Of a stretch of DNA of 25,644 bases, positions 14,677-22,828 are shown piece after piece. Source of the stretch: JBDNIO01 sp041688215 (GTDB lineage Bacteria > Pseudomonadota > Gammaproteobacteria > Nevskiales > Salinisphaeraceae); contig JBDNIO010000087.1 of NCBI GenBank assembly GCA_041688215.1, positions 1 to 25,644 of the forward strand, in the 5' to 3' direction. Both the position numbers and the translations under genes were made by a program. The notes below the pieces were generated by a model. It searched no databases and was not told the DNA's origin. It saw only the letters and a program-made list of their open reading frames with translations. Position 1 is the first letter of the stretch, and every line of letters begins with the position of its first letter.

Positions 14677-15411
14677 ATGCTCGCGCATTTCCTGACACTG
14701 GCGGCGCTGTTTGCCGCCATCCTTTCCGGTATGACAGGGCTGGGTGGTGGCACGCTGCTTATTGCCGTGCTGTATGCGGTGGGTTTGGCGCCGACGGTAG
14801 CGGTGCCCTTGCACGCGGGCGTGCAACTGGTTTCAAATGCGTCGCGCACGCTCGCGTATCTCAAACATGTGGATTGGCGTGCGATTGGCCTGTTCATGCT
14901 GGGCGCGGGCCCTGCGCCTTTTTTGGTTGCGCCGCTGGTGGCTGGTGCCAATGCCGATATCCTGCGTTTGTGCATGGCCGCGTTCGTAGTACTCGCGATG
15001 TGGCCAAACTGGCTCAAGCGTTTTCGTTTGCAGGGGCCAGGCGGATTGGTCGTCGCCGGGGGCATCGCCGGTGGCGTAGGCATGGTGGTGGGCGCAACCG
15101 GGTTACTGATCGCGCCGTTTTTTCTGCGCGATCATTGGACCAAGGAAACGGTTATTGCCACCATGGCGTTGTGCCAGTCGGCGGCGTATATCGTTAAAAT
15201 TGTCGCTTTCGCCACGTTTGGCTTTGGCATATTTACGCACATCGAGTTCTTGCTTCCCATGGCGATTGCGGCGGTCATCGGCACTTTGATAGGACGCCGC
15301 CTGGTGAACGTTTTCAGCGAGCAGAGTTTTCGAATCGTGTTTCGCAGTATGCTCGGGACACTGGCCGTGAAGCTCGCCTGGGATGGCGTAACCGGTCTGC
15401 TCGGGGCGTAA
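14677..15411 (+). CDS. TauE/SafE-family sulfite/anion exporter-like permease
   Basis: This 244-aa hydrophobic protein has seven or eight predicted membrane segments and two related halves. Each begins with a Gly-rich motif of the family: SGMTGLGGGTLLIAVLYAVG (17-36) in the first half, and GIAGGVGMVVGATGLLIAPF in the second. Members transport sulfite, sulfoacetate or other sulfur-containing or organic anions. The substrate cannot be read from the sequence. The gene follows the DoxX-like gene by 35 bp with a weak ribosome site and may belong to the same operon. Confidence 0.85.
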   Translation: MLAHFLTLAALFAAILSGMTGLGGGTLLIAVLYAVGLAPTVAVPLHAGVQLVSNASRTLAYLKHVDWRAIGLFMLGAGPAPFLVAPLVAGANADILRLCMAAFVVLAMWPNWLKRFRLQGPGGLVVAGGIAGGVGMVVGATGLLIAPFFLRDHWTKETVIATMALCQSAAYIVKIVAFATFGFGIFTHIEFLLPMAIAAVIGTLIGRRLVNVFSEQSFRIVFRSMLGTLAVKLAWDGVTGLLGA

Positions 15412-15435
15412 CTTTACAGCAGGGAAAATTAGGCA

Positions 15436-15855
15436 ATGCAGACAGCGCAACAGATAGAGACCTTGATTCGCGATAACGTGGGCGTCGCCTCCGGTTTTGA
15501 CTTCCAGGTGGCCGAAGTGGGAGCGGATTGGGCGGAGTTATATATACCCTTCGCCGAAAATCTGACCCGCCTGGGCGGCACAATCTCCGGGCCGGTGATG
15601 ATGATCGCGGCGGATACGGCCATGTACGCCGCAGTAATTCAGGTGTCGGAAAATGGCAAATATGGGGTAACCAGTCACATGAACATCGAATTTCTGCGCC
15701 GCCCACCGGCCGATGCCTTGCGCGTGCATGGGCGTGTGTTGCGCGCGGGCAAACGCCAGGTGAGTTGCGCGGTGGAAATTTACAGCGCGGCAGACGACGC
15801 GCTGGTGGCGCATGTTACTGGCGCATATATTCTGTTCAGCAGCGCTAAGAAATAG
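15436..15855 (+). CDS. PaaI-type hotdog-fold thioesterase
   Basis: The 139-aa protein has the single hotdog domain of PaaI/DUF4442-like thioesterases. The signature helix reads GGTISGPVMMIAADTAMYAA (47-66) and includes the Asp60 expected near the active site. The later strands contain INIEFLRRP-like text (MNIEFLRRPPADALRVHGRV) and an AHVTGAYILF C-terminus. It probably hydrolyses an acyl-CoA, of unknown chain. It is 24 bp downstream of the TauE/SafE gene and faces the next minus-strand gene with only 26 bp between. I see no terminator there. Confidence 0.8.
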   Translation: MQTAQQIETLIRDNVGVASGFDFQVAEVGADWAELYIPFAENLTRLGGTISGPVMMIAADTAMYAAVIQVSENGKYGVTSHMNIEFLRRPPADALRVHGRVLRAGKRQVSCAVEIYSAADDALVAHVTGAYILFSSAKK

Positions 15856-15881
15856 TTGGGAAATAGCTGGGAAATGGCCGG

Positions 15882-16529
15882 CTACCAGCGCCGTAGCGCC
15901 TGTTCAGCGGCCGCATTTGCCGGCCGCGCAATCAGCCCGCTTTGCGTTAGGCTCACGCTGTAGCGCGCGCCGTCGGCCATGGGCAGATAGGTGGCGCTGC
16001 CGTAGCGGGCATCTACCAGCGGTATCCAGTTTTGAAAGCGATGGGTGATGCGCCAGACATCGAGCCCGCGTTGTATGCCTAGGTCGTGGGCGCTGCGTTG
16101 CCGGCTGTTTTCGTCCGCGATGTTTTCATAGCGCCCGCTCAGGCGGTCCAGCCGGTATTGCGCGTCCAACCCCAGCAAGTTGGCGGGTGCGTGCCATTTA
16201 AGCACGCGGGCATCGAGTTGCCACAGGTCGCCGGCCAACGCATAAACGCGGGCCTCACCGTCGCTTTTTTCCAGGCGGGCGCGAAATTGCTGCGGTGCGA
16301 ATTGTTCGAAACTTAATTGCGCCACTGGCTGTTCATAAGTTAAACGGGAATAGGTATAGAGATTCAGGCCAATCGCCACCAGCGCGCCGCCCAGCGCCAG
16401 GCTGATGCAACCGGCGCATCCGCTGCGCAGCGCGGCCATGGGCCGGCGCTTGCCCAGGCGGGCGATGGCCAAACCTAGAAAGAAAAAACCGGCGGCTAGT
16501 AATCCAGCGGCGATGTAAGCGGGGTTCAT
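15882..16529 (-). CDS. Conserved hypothetical membrane-anchored protein (two N-terminal TM helices)
   Basis: The 215-aa protein has two transmembrane helices (about 4-24 and 37-58) and then a soluble domain with many aromatic and Arg residues. Features include LSFEQFAPQQFRARL (72-86) and GDLWQLDARVLKW (100-112). I recall similar proteins in Pseudomonas and relatives, sometimes labelled as multidrug transporters without evidence. Two helices do not make a transporter. It is the last gene of a minus-strand series, 47 bp after the SDR gene. The function is unknown. Confidence 0.7.
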   Translation of the reverse strand: MNPAYIAAGLLAAGFFFLGLAIARLGKRRPMAALRSGCAGCISLALGGALVAIGLNLYTYSRLTYEQPVAQLSFEQFAPQQFRARLEKSDGEARVYALAGDLWQLDARVLKWHAPANLLGLDAQYRLDRLSGRYENIADENSRQRSAHDLGIQRGLDVWRITHRFQNWIPLVDARYGSATYLPMADGARYSVSLTQSGLIARPANAAAEQALRRW

Positions 16530-16576
16530 TCATGCAACCCGTCGGTTATGGGGCCTGGGTTCCGGATAACGGTAGC

Positions 16577-17398
16577 TCATAACCCATGCTTGGCCCGGTA
16601 TTTTTCCTTGTTCTTGCGACCGCGTGGCTCCAGCAAAGGGCGCATGAGGCGGGGCAGGGACGGGAACAAATAGCCAAGTGTGGCAATCGCGTGCGTGGAA
16701 CCCGGTTTGGAGCGTTCAACCTTGCCGTCTGCTGCGCACTGGAATACCAGCTCGGCGATTTCGTCGGCGGTGCTCATCGGTTGCGAGAACACGAAGTCAG
16801 GCACGTGATCCAGGTCTTCCAGAATAAATCCGGTTTCAATCGGACCTGGCGAAACGGCCGAAACGCTGATTTGAGCTTCTTTCAGTTCTTCTGCCAGCGC
16901 ATAGGTAAACGCCCGCAAGCCAAACTTGGTAGCTGAGTAGGTGGCTTCGTCGACCACAGGAATCTGCCCGGCGATGGACGCCACGTTAACAATCGCGCCG
17001 CCCGCGGGTATGTGCGCTAGCGCCATTTTGGTAAGCATTATCGGTGCGCGCAAATTGGTGTCGACAATCTGGGCTAGTTGTTCTGCCTCCAGGCCCTTGA
17101 TCGGCCCGCGGTGATTCACGCCGGCGTTGTTGACCAGCACGTCGATGCGGCCGTGGGTTTCTACTGTCTGCGCAATCAGGCGTCTGCATTGGGCTGGGTC
17201 GCTTACATCGGCTGTAATCGGCGTAACGGTGTTTTCCCCGGCCGATAATTCTCCGGCCAGGGCCTCCAGTTTTTCCGCACCACGGGCGGCCAGCACCAGT
17301 TTGGCACCATCGGCGGCAAAGCGGCGGGCGCTGGCAGCGCCTACGCCCGCGGAAGCGCCAGTGATGAGTACAACCTTGTCTTTAAATGATTTTAGCAT
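16577..17398 (-). CDS. Short-chain dehydrogenase/reductase (SDR)
   Basis: This 273-aa classical SDR has the cofactor motif TGASAGVG (13-20), NNAG (90-93) and the catalytic residues Asn115, Ser141, Tyr154 and Lys158 (YSATK). The LAARG after the second strand lacks the acidic residue that usually selects NAD, so NADP is more likely. A basic C-terminal tail (PRGRKNKEKYRAKHGL) and preceding Pro/Leu-rich segment may contact membranes, as in YqjQ/DltE-like SDRs. The substrate is unknown. It starts 8 bp after the DUF1232 gene and is probably co-transcribed with it. Confidence 0.9.
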   Translation of the reverse strand: MLKSFKDKVVLITGASAGVGAASARRFAADGAKLVLAARGAEKLEALAGELSAGENTVTPITADVSDPAQCRRLIAQTVETHGRIDVLVNNAGVNHRGPIKGLEAEQLAQIVDTNLRAPIMLTKMALAHIPAGGAIVNVASIAGQIPVVDEATYSATKFGLRAFTYALAEELKEAQISVSAVSPGPIETGFILEDLDHVPDFVFSQPMSTADEIAELVFQCAADGKVERSKPGSTHAIATLGYLFPSLPRLMRPLLEPRGRKNKEKYRAKHGL

Positions 17399-17406
17399 GG
17401 TGATTA

Positions 17407-17826
17407 TTACTTGTTTTGATGGACTTCAATGAGTTTATCCGGAGAGTCGCCAGCCGTGCCGAACCATCGGTCCAGTTGAGCCTGCGCTTTGGTACGCACT
17501 TCGTCGTCAATATAGGTGGCCAGTGTGGTTACCGCTAGCGCGAGGACGGCCAGATCATCGGTATAACCGGCGCCGACAATGAAATCCGGCACGGCATCCA
17601 GCGGCAGGATGAAGTAGGCGATGGCGCCATAGGCGGTGCGTTTGGCCCAGGCGGGGGTGCCGGGGCGTTGCGCGGCGTAATGCAGTTGCAAGGTGTAGTT
17701 GACGACTTCCCGACCGGCTTGCTTCGCGTGGTTGGTGATTTTTTGCCAAAGGCGTTTGGGATCGTAGCGGCTGGTGCTGTCGGGAGACAGGACTTCGTCA
17801 TCGGGGGGCGGTGTTTGCTGTTTCAT
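17407..17826 (-). CDS. DUF1232 (YkvA-like) protein
   Basis: The 139-aa protein carries the DUF1232 core around 58-97, with the diagnostic YFILPLDAVPDFIVGAGYTD (71-90). This is a membrane-associated hairpin of unknown role found in many bacteria. The N-terminus is polar with a Pro/Asp-rich start, and the C-terminus is charged. It is the first gene after the BIME-like repeats and is likely coupled to the SDR gene. Confidence 0.87.
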   Translation of the reverse strand: MKQQTPPPDDEVLSPDSTSRYDPKRLWQKITNHAKQAGREVVNYTLQLHYAAQRPGTPAWAKRTAYGAIAYFILPLDAVPDFIVGAGYTDDLAVLALAVTTLATYIDDEVRTKAQAQLDRWFGTAGDSPDKLIEVHQNK

Positions 17827-17880
17827 GCTGTACTTGGAGCTGTGCCGAGTGTTTGGTTTAGCATGCGGCTTCTACCCATT

Positions 17881-17951
17881 GTAGGGCAAGCGTGTCGCTT
17901 GCCAACTAACAACGTTTTCGGCAAACCCGGCAAGATACCATCTTGCCCTAC
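17881..17951. repeat. BIME-like pair of inverted REP elements
   Basis: Two 23-bp units face each other. The first (17881-17903) is GTAG followed by hairpin GGCAAGCG-TGT-CGCTTGCC. The second (17929-17951) is hairpin GGCAAGAT-ACC-ATCTTGCC followed by CTAC. The 11-base outer arms TGTAGGGCAAG / CTTGCCCTACA are perfectly complementary. GTAG plus a palindrome is the hallmark of REP sequences mobilised by RAYT transposases, and paired inverted REPs form a BIME. It separates mutM from the DUF1232 gene and may stabilise the mutM mRNA end. Confidence 0.8.
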
Positions 17952-17980
17952 AGGCAAATCCCGGGGGTTAGGTATTCTTA

Positions 17981-18796
17981 TTACCGTTGGCACATCGGGC
18001 AAAAGAAAGTATTGCGCTGCCCGATAATCCGTTGCCGGATAGCCCCGCAACCACTTGGGCAGGGCTGGCCGGCCTTGCCGTAGACCGCCAGTTGCAGTTG
18101 AAACCAGCCGGTGGCGCCGTCCACGCCGACGTAATCGCGCAGTGTGGTGCCGCCTGCGGTGATCGCGGTTTCCAGCGTTTGCTTGATCGCCAGCGCCAGT
18201 TTTTCATAGCGATTCAGGCTAATGCGCCCGGCGGCGCGGGCCGGGTGGATGCCGGCGGCGTGTAAGGCTTCGCTGGCGTAGATATTGCCCACGCCAACCA
18301 CGGTTTTGCTATCCATGATGAAGGCCTTGACCGGCGCGCTGCGCCCACGTGAACGCCGATATAAAAGTTGCCCGTTAAATTCGTTAGTCAGGGGCTCCGG
18401 GCCGAGACTCGCAAGCAGCGGAAATTCCGCCGGGTCGCCGGCTAGCCAGAAGGCAGAGCCGAAGCGGCGCGGGTCATTGAAGCGTATGGTCTGGCCGGAA
18501 TCGAGTGCGATGTCGAGATGATCGTGTTTGGTTGGCGCCAGGGCTGAAGGCACCACGCGCAGGCGGCCGGACATGCCCAGATGTATCATCAAATGCTTGT
18601 CGCCGGCGGCAAACAGCAGGTATTTGCCGCGCCGGCTAACCGCCTGAAATCGCCGGCCGGTGAGTTCGGTGGACAATTCCGGTGTGACCGGCCAGCGCAA
18701 GCGCGGTTGCCGCACTTGCACCCGGGTTACCTGCCTGCCCAACACATGCGGCTCAATGCCGCGGCGGGTGGTTTCTACCTCGGGCAGTTCGGGCAC
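17981..18796 (-). CDS. mutM: Formamidopyrimidine-DNA glycosylase (Fpg/MutM)
   Basis: The 271-aa protein begins PELPEVETTRRGIEPHVLG: after removal of the initiator, Pro is the Schiff-base nucleophile and Glu the partner acid. Lys58 lies in SRRGKYLLF. The H2TH region contains VGNIYASEALHAAGIHP. A C-terminal zinc finger has Cys246, Cys250, Cys266 and Cys269. MutM excises 8-oxoguanine and ring-opened purines. The start is GTG, sharing its first G with the TAG stop of the DUF4340 gene, so it is translationally coupled to the ABC operon. In E. coli mutM follows rpmBG directly; here about 6 kb separates them. Confidence 0.96.
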   Translation of the reverse strand: MPELPEVETTRRGIEPHVLGRQVTRVQVRQPRLRWPVTPELSTELTGRRFQAVSRRGKYLLFAAGDKHLMIHLGMSGRLRVVPSALAPTKHDHLDIALDSGQTIRFNDPRRFGSAFWLAGDPAEFPLLASLGPEPLTNEFNGQLLYRRSRGRSAPVKAFIMDSKTVVGVGNIYASEALHAAGIHPARAAGRISLNRYEKLALAIKQTLETAITAGGTTLRDYVGVDGATGWFQLQLAVYGKAGQPCPSGCGAIRQRIIGQRNTFFCPMCQR

Positions 18797-19695
18797 TATT
18801 GCCCGGCGTCCAATGAGACGTCCGGTCTGGTTTTAAGCGTCTCACTTTTGGCAGTTTCCGGGTGCTGCATGTCCAGCAGTGGCGCAACCTGGTTCGCCGC
18901 CAGGTGGTAATCGACCGCAATTTCCGGCGCGCGCAGGATTAGCTGCGGTTGGCGGGCGATGATCTGAAACGTATAGACACTACCCGCCTGCGTAGTGATC
19001 CTGATTTCGCCTTTGCCCGGTTGTTTTAGGTCCGCCGGCTTGGTCCACACCGCACGCGCACGTTTCCAGGCATCAATAGTGAACTGCGCAGCATCGGCGC
19101 CCTTGTCGCGGGTGGCCGGGCTAACCTGCCAGCCGCCTTGCTCGGTAGGCGACAGGCTGAAGCCGGGCAGTTGCAGTTGTTTAATCCGGCTGTCTTCAGG
19201 CAGCAGTTCGCGGGCTACTAATTCCGAGTAATCCGGGTCCAGCGAGGTTTTGATCGGGCTGGGGATTAAGTACACCGTGTCGTCTATCTGGGCATAGCGA
19301 TTGTTGTCCAGTGCGTCATTGGCACCCAGACTGATTCGGGTGTTGTCCAGCGTTACGATTTGCGTGGGCTTGTCCAGTCCGATTTGGGCGGTGTCGCTTT
19401 CACGGGCCGGATAACTGCGGGTGGGTACGCGCTCGGCCAGGGCCAGAATAGCGCGTACTTCGCTGTTTTCAGCGCGTGCCTGCACCGGCGCGGCAAGCAG
19501 CCATTGCTCGCCCTTGCGTTTTAACCGCAGAGTTTCTGCGTCCGGATATTCAATTGTAATGTTCTCTATTTTTTCCGAATTTAATGCAGTGATAGGGGTA
19601 GTGGGTGGTTCCTGGCCGGGATCAAACCACAGCAAGGCCACCAGCCCGGCAACGGCTAGCACCAGAACAACATTCAGAATCAAACGGGGGCGCAT
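18796..19695 (-). CDS. DUF4340-domain protein of the Gld-like ABC operon
   Basis: The 299-aa protein has one N-terminal transmembrane anchor (about 5-23), followed by an extracytoplasmic beta-rich domain. Its features are those of DUF4340: IENITIEYPDAETLRLKRKG (43-62), the GEQWLLAAPVQARA strand and the IGLDKPTQIVTL repeat. Members are found beside GldG-like proteins in ABC operons. It starts six bases after the gldG-like stop, and its TAG overlaps the mutM GTG. Its exact role is unknown. Confidence 0.82.
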   Translation of the reverse strand: MRPRLILNVVLVLAVAGLVALLWFDPGQEPPTTPITALNSEKIENITIEYPDAETLRLKRKGEQWLLAAPVQARAENSEVRAILALAERVPTRSYPARESDTAQIGLDKPTQIVTLDNTRISLGANDALDNNRYAQIDDTVYLIPSPIKTSLDPDYSELVARELLPEDSRIKQLQLPGFSLSPTEQGGWQVSPATRDKGADAAQFTIDAWKRARAVWTKPADLKQPGKGEIRITTQAGSVYTFQIIARQPQLILRAPEIAVDYHLAANQVAPLLDMQHPETAKSETLKTRPDVSLDAGQ

Positions 19696-19701
19696 GAATG
19701 T

Positions 19702-21075
19702 TTAACGCCGCTGGCGCCACCACCAGCGGCCAATGCCGATGCTGAGCAGCGCAAGCGGCAGGAACAGCACATAGCCCCACCAGATGAAGCGGCCCTGCCA
19801 CGGGGCTAGTTGTAACGAGGAATCCGGCGCCGCCGGCACTTGCACCGAGATTTGTGAATCACGATTGCTCAACCACTGGAACAGGCTCACGCCGAGTTGC
19901 AGGTTGCCCAGGCTGTTGATGTGGGTGTTGGAGACGAAGTCGCTGTCGGCAACGACAACCGCGCGCTGTTGTGAGGAGGGTTGTTTCTCTTCGTTATTCG
20001 CTTCGTCGGATTCGGGCGTGACGCGTTGCAGCGCAAAGCCCAGATCAATCGGCCCGGCGCGGTCGCCGTCGCTTTCCGAAAATACGACTTCGTTTTCTTC
20101 CAGCGAGCCGGTTTCCAGCCACGAGCGTGGCGGAGTTTTCAGGATCGGGACTGCCCGCCAACCCGGCTTGTTATCGTTATGGCCCGGTTTCACTTCCAGG
20201 CCACCGGCGAACGGAAACAGCGTAAGCCCCGACATGCGCTCAGTAATCGGATGGCGCGGATAGTTCACGATCAGCGCGACCGCAGGGTGGCCGGTGCCGA
20301 GTTCGCGGAAATCCGGGTAGATGACCGTGCCCTTGTCCCAGGCCAGGCCCAGCGCATCCGCCAGCGGGTTCAGGCCCAGGCCCGGGCCGGGGTCATCCAG
20401 CCACAGCAGATTGCCGCCACGAGCGACGTAATCCTGCAGTAGCTGAACTTCGCCCGGTAGCAGGTTATTTTGCGGGCTGGCGACGACCAGCACCGCGGTG
20501 TTGTCGGGCACGCGCGGCGATTCGCCCAGATTCAGGCCGCGCACCTTGAAGCCCTGGCGCTCGAGTTCTTCGCGCAGCAGCGAATAGCCGGCGTCGCTGT
20601 CTTCGCGTGGGTCGCGTTCGCGGTGGCCGCTGAGGAACACAATCCATTGTTCGGCATTTACCGAAAGCCGTTGCAGGGCGTTGGTAATGGTTTGTTCGCT
20701 GAGTTCACCTTCCAGGGTTTCGGTGCGGCCCTGGTAGGAGATTTGCACCACGTTGTTCTGCGAAATATTCAGCTCCCGCATTTTCTGTGGGTTTTTGCCG
20801 GGGTCAACGAATTCGAATTCGATGCCTGGACGATAACGCTGGTAGCGGTCGGGTTGCACGCTGATGGTTTGGCGCCCCGGGCCGGGATAAGCGTAGGCAG
20901 TGAACTTGATGGGTTCGGGCATGGCGTCCAGCACTTGCTGGCTGGCCGGGGTCAGCGAGTTGCGGTTACCGGCGGTCCAGTCGGCGCTGAGGCTGTATTT
21001 GCCAGAGACCCAGACCAGCAGGCCTGCGAGTGCAAACATGAGGACGATGGTGACAATTCGTTGAGCGTTGCGCAT
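19702..21075 (-). CDS. GldG-like ABC transporter auxiliary protein
   Basis: The 457-aa protein has an N-terminal transmembrane helix (about 7-25), a large soluble domain and a C-terminal transmembrane helix (about 428-448) ending in WWWRQRR. NSLTPASQQVLDAMPEPIKF (39-58) and LLPGEVQLLQDYVARGGNLL are typical of the ABC_transp_aux/GldG family. GldG acts with GldA and GldF in Bacteroidota gliding, but homologues are common in non-gliding proteobacteria. A Glu/Asn/Gln/Ser-rich stretch (about 365-380) is probably a loop. The start overlaps the permease stop by one base (TAATG). Confidence 0.85.
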   Translation of the reverse strand: MRNAQRIVTIVLMFALAGLLVWVSGKYSLSADWTAGNRNSLTPASQQVLDAMPEPIKFTAYAYPGPGRQTISVQPDRYQRYRPGIEFEFVDPGKNPQKMRELNISQNNVVQISYQGRTETLEGELSEQTITNALQRLSVNAEQWIVFLSGHRERDPREDSDAGYSLLREELERQGFKVRGLNLGESPRVPDNTAVLVVASPQNNLLPGEVQLLQDYVARGGNLLWLDDPGPGLGLNPLADALGLAWDKGTVIYPDFRELGTGHPAVALIVNYPRHPITERMSGLTLFPFAGGLEVKPGHNDNKPGWRAVPILKTPPRSWLETGSLEENEVVFSESDGDRAGPIDLGFALQRVTPESDEANNEEKQPSSQQRAVVVADSDFVSNTHINSLGNLQLGVSLFQWLSNRDSQISVQVPAAPDSSLQLAPWQGRFIWWGYVLFLPLALLSIGIGRWWWRQRR

Positions 21076-21842
21076 TACTGTCTTTCCATATCCAGCCGCT
21101 GTACGGTCAGCGCCAGAAACAAGCCACTAAATATCACGTAAAACAGCACATCGCCGCTATCGAAAATGCCGAACAGCAGGTCGTCGTAATGTGCCAGCAG
21201 GGAATACTCGCGGGCGGCATCGGCAATCGGCAGGGTGAAGCCCAGAATCGCTGGCTGCCATTCAAAGAAAGACAGGGCGTGCAGCAGCCATAGCCCCAGC
21301 AGGAAACCGAAGCCGCCAATCGCGGCGATGGTGGGTTCGCGCGTCAGCGATGAAATGAACATGCCCACAGCGGCAAACGCGGCCATCATCAGCCACAGGC
21401 CGAGCAGGCCGGAGGCGAGCATGCCAGTGTCCAGATCGGTGCCCAGGGTGAGCGAAAACGGCATCAGGCCAATCAGCGTGAGCATGACGGTGAGAAACCC
21501 CATCAACCCCAGAAATTTCCCGGCGACTACCGACGTCAGCGAGATCGGCGAAGACAATAACAAGTCCAGGGTGCCGGATTTACGTTCCTCGGAAAACGTG
21601 CGCATGGTCAGCAGCGGAATCACCAGCAACAGCACCACCGTGGCAAAACGGAACAGGCCCGTGCCGATAACTTCGGATACACCCGCGTACTTGCTTATCT
21701 GCTGCGGGTTGAGCATGAGGTCGGCCAGCGACATGGCGAATAGCAACCCCAGAAGGAGCTGCACTACCGCCAGAATAGTCCACGCCAGCGGCGATACGAA
21801 TAGCCGCGCCAGTTCCTGGCGGGCGACATTAAGGGTGCCCAT
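21075..21842 (-). CDS. ABC-2 type transporter permease (GldF-like)
   Basis: The 255-aa protein has about six predicted membrane helices. The segment TMRTFSEERKSGTLDLLLSS is the coupling-helix motif of NosY/GldF-type ABC-2 permeases. The first helix follows an N-terminal RQELARLFVSPLAW stretch. It overlaps the ATPase gene by 14 bp and the GldG-like gene by one base, so the three are a tight translational unit. The cargo is unknown. Confidence 0.9.
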   Translation of the reverse strand: MGTLNVARQELARLFVSPLAWTILAVVQLLLGLLFAMSLADLMLNPQQISKYAGVSEVIGTGLFRFATVVLLLVIPLLTMRTFSEERKSGTLDLLLSSPISLTSVVAGKFLGLMGFLTVMLTLIGLMPFSLTLGTDLDTGMLASGLLGLWLMMAAFAAVGMFISSLTREPTIAAIGGFGFLLGLWLLHALSFFEWQPAILGFTLPIADAAREYSLLAHYDDLLFGIFDSGDVLFYVIFSGLFLALTVQRLDMERQ

Positions 21843-22800
21843 TATGCGGCCTCGCTTCTGGTGTCCGGGTGGGGGTTTCGCGGATGGTCAGGTCGGCGAA
21901 AATATCTTCCAGCGTGGGCTGGCTGGCGTGCAGTTCAAACAGGCCCCAGTTCTCGGCTGTTGCCCGCTCGGCAATGGCATTGCGGGGGTCTTTTCCGGCT
22001 TTGCACTGTAATCGCCAGAATCCGTTTTCCAGCGGGGTAACGTTTTCCACATCGGGCAGCTTAGCCAGCGTTTCTGCGCCTGGCGAGTGCAGCAGCCCGA
22101 GGGAGATTTGCGTCCCTGTGTCGTCTTCGGAAATGGCATCCATGGCCCGGTCAAATACCACCTGCCCATGGTTGATAATTACCACCCGGCTACAGGTGGC
22201 CTGAATCTCCGGCAGGATATGGCTGGAAAGCAGCACGCTGTGCTGCTGCCCCAGACGCGTAATCAGGCTGCGGATTTCGCGGATCTGATTCGGGTCCAGA
22301 CCGACCGTGGGTTCGTCCAGAATCACTACGTCCGGGCGGTGCAGGATGGCTTGCGCAATGCCGACCCGTTGTTGATAGCCCTTGGACAGATTGCCGATAA
22401 TTCGGCGGCTGACGTCGGTTAGGCCGCAGTCCTGTTTGGCGGACTCAAGTACGTTCTTGCGCTCGCCGGAGGGAATACGATGCAGACGCGCACAGTAGCG
22501 TAGATACTCGTCTACGGTTAATTCCGGATAAAGCGGCGGGCGTTCCGGCAAATAGCCGATTTCGCGTTTGGCGCGCGCGGGAGCATCGCGCATGTTAATG
22601 CCCTTGATTTCTACCTTGCCCGCCGAGGGCGCCAGACAGCCGGCCAGCATTTGCAGGGTGGTAGTTTTGCCGGCACCGTTAGGGCCCAGCAGGCCCAGGA
22701 CTTCGCCCTTGCGCAGTTCCAGGTCGATCGAATCTACCGCGAGTTTTACCCCGTAGCTGCGGCTAAGGCCTTGCGCTGATACTAAAATTTGCGTATTCAT
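21829..22800 (-). CDS. ABC transporter ATP-binding protein (GldA-like)
   Basis: The 323-aa protein has Walker A GPNGAGKT (39-46), signature LSKGYQQR (138-145), Walker B VVILDEP (158-164) and the switch His194 in SSHILPEI. The C-terminal third (about 225-310) is an extra domain of the kind found in GldA/CcmA-like subunits. It is the first gene of a coupled series: ATPase, permease, GldG-like, DUF4340 and mutM. Its start lies only 28 bp from the TTG and 28 bp plus two codons from the ATG of the divergent hydantoinase gene. Confidence 0.93.
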   Translation of the reverse strand: MNTQILVSAQGLSRSYGVKLAVDSIDLELRKGEVLGLLGPNGAGKTTTLQMLAGCLAPSAGKVEIKGINMRDAPARAKREIGYLPERPPLYPELTVDEYLRYCARLHRIPSGERKNVLESAKQDCGLTDVSRRIIGNLSKGYQQRVGIAQAILHRPDVVILDEPTVGLDPNQIREIRSLITRLGQQHSVLLSSHILPEIQATCSRVVIINHGQVVFDRAMDAISEDDTGTQISLGLLHSPGAETLAKLPDVENVTPLENGFWRLQCKAGKDPRNAIAERATAENWGLFELHASQPTLEDIFADLTIRETPTRTPEARPHNGHP

Positions 22801-22828
22801 TCATCGTACTCATGCAATACAGTTGCTA

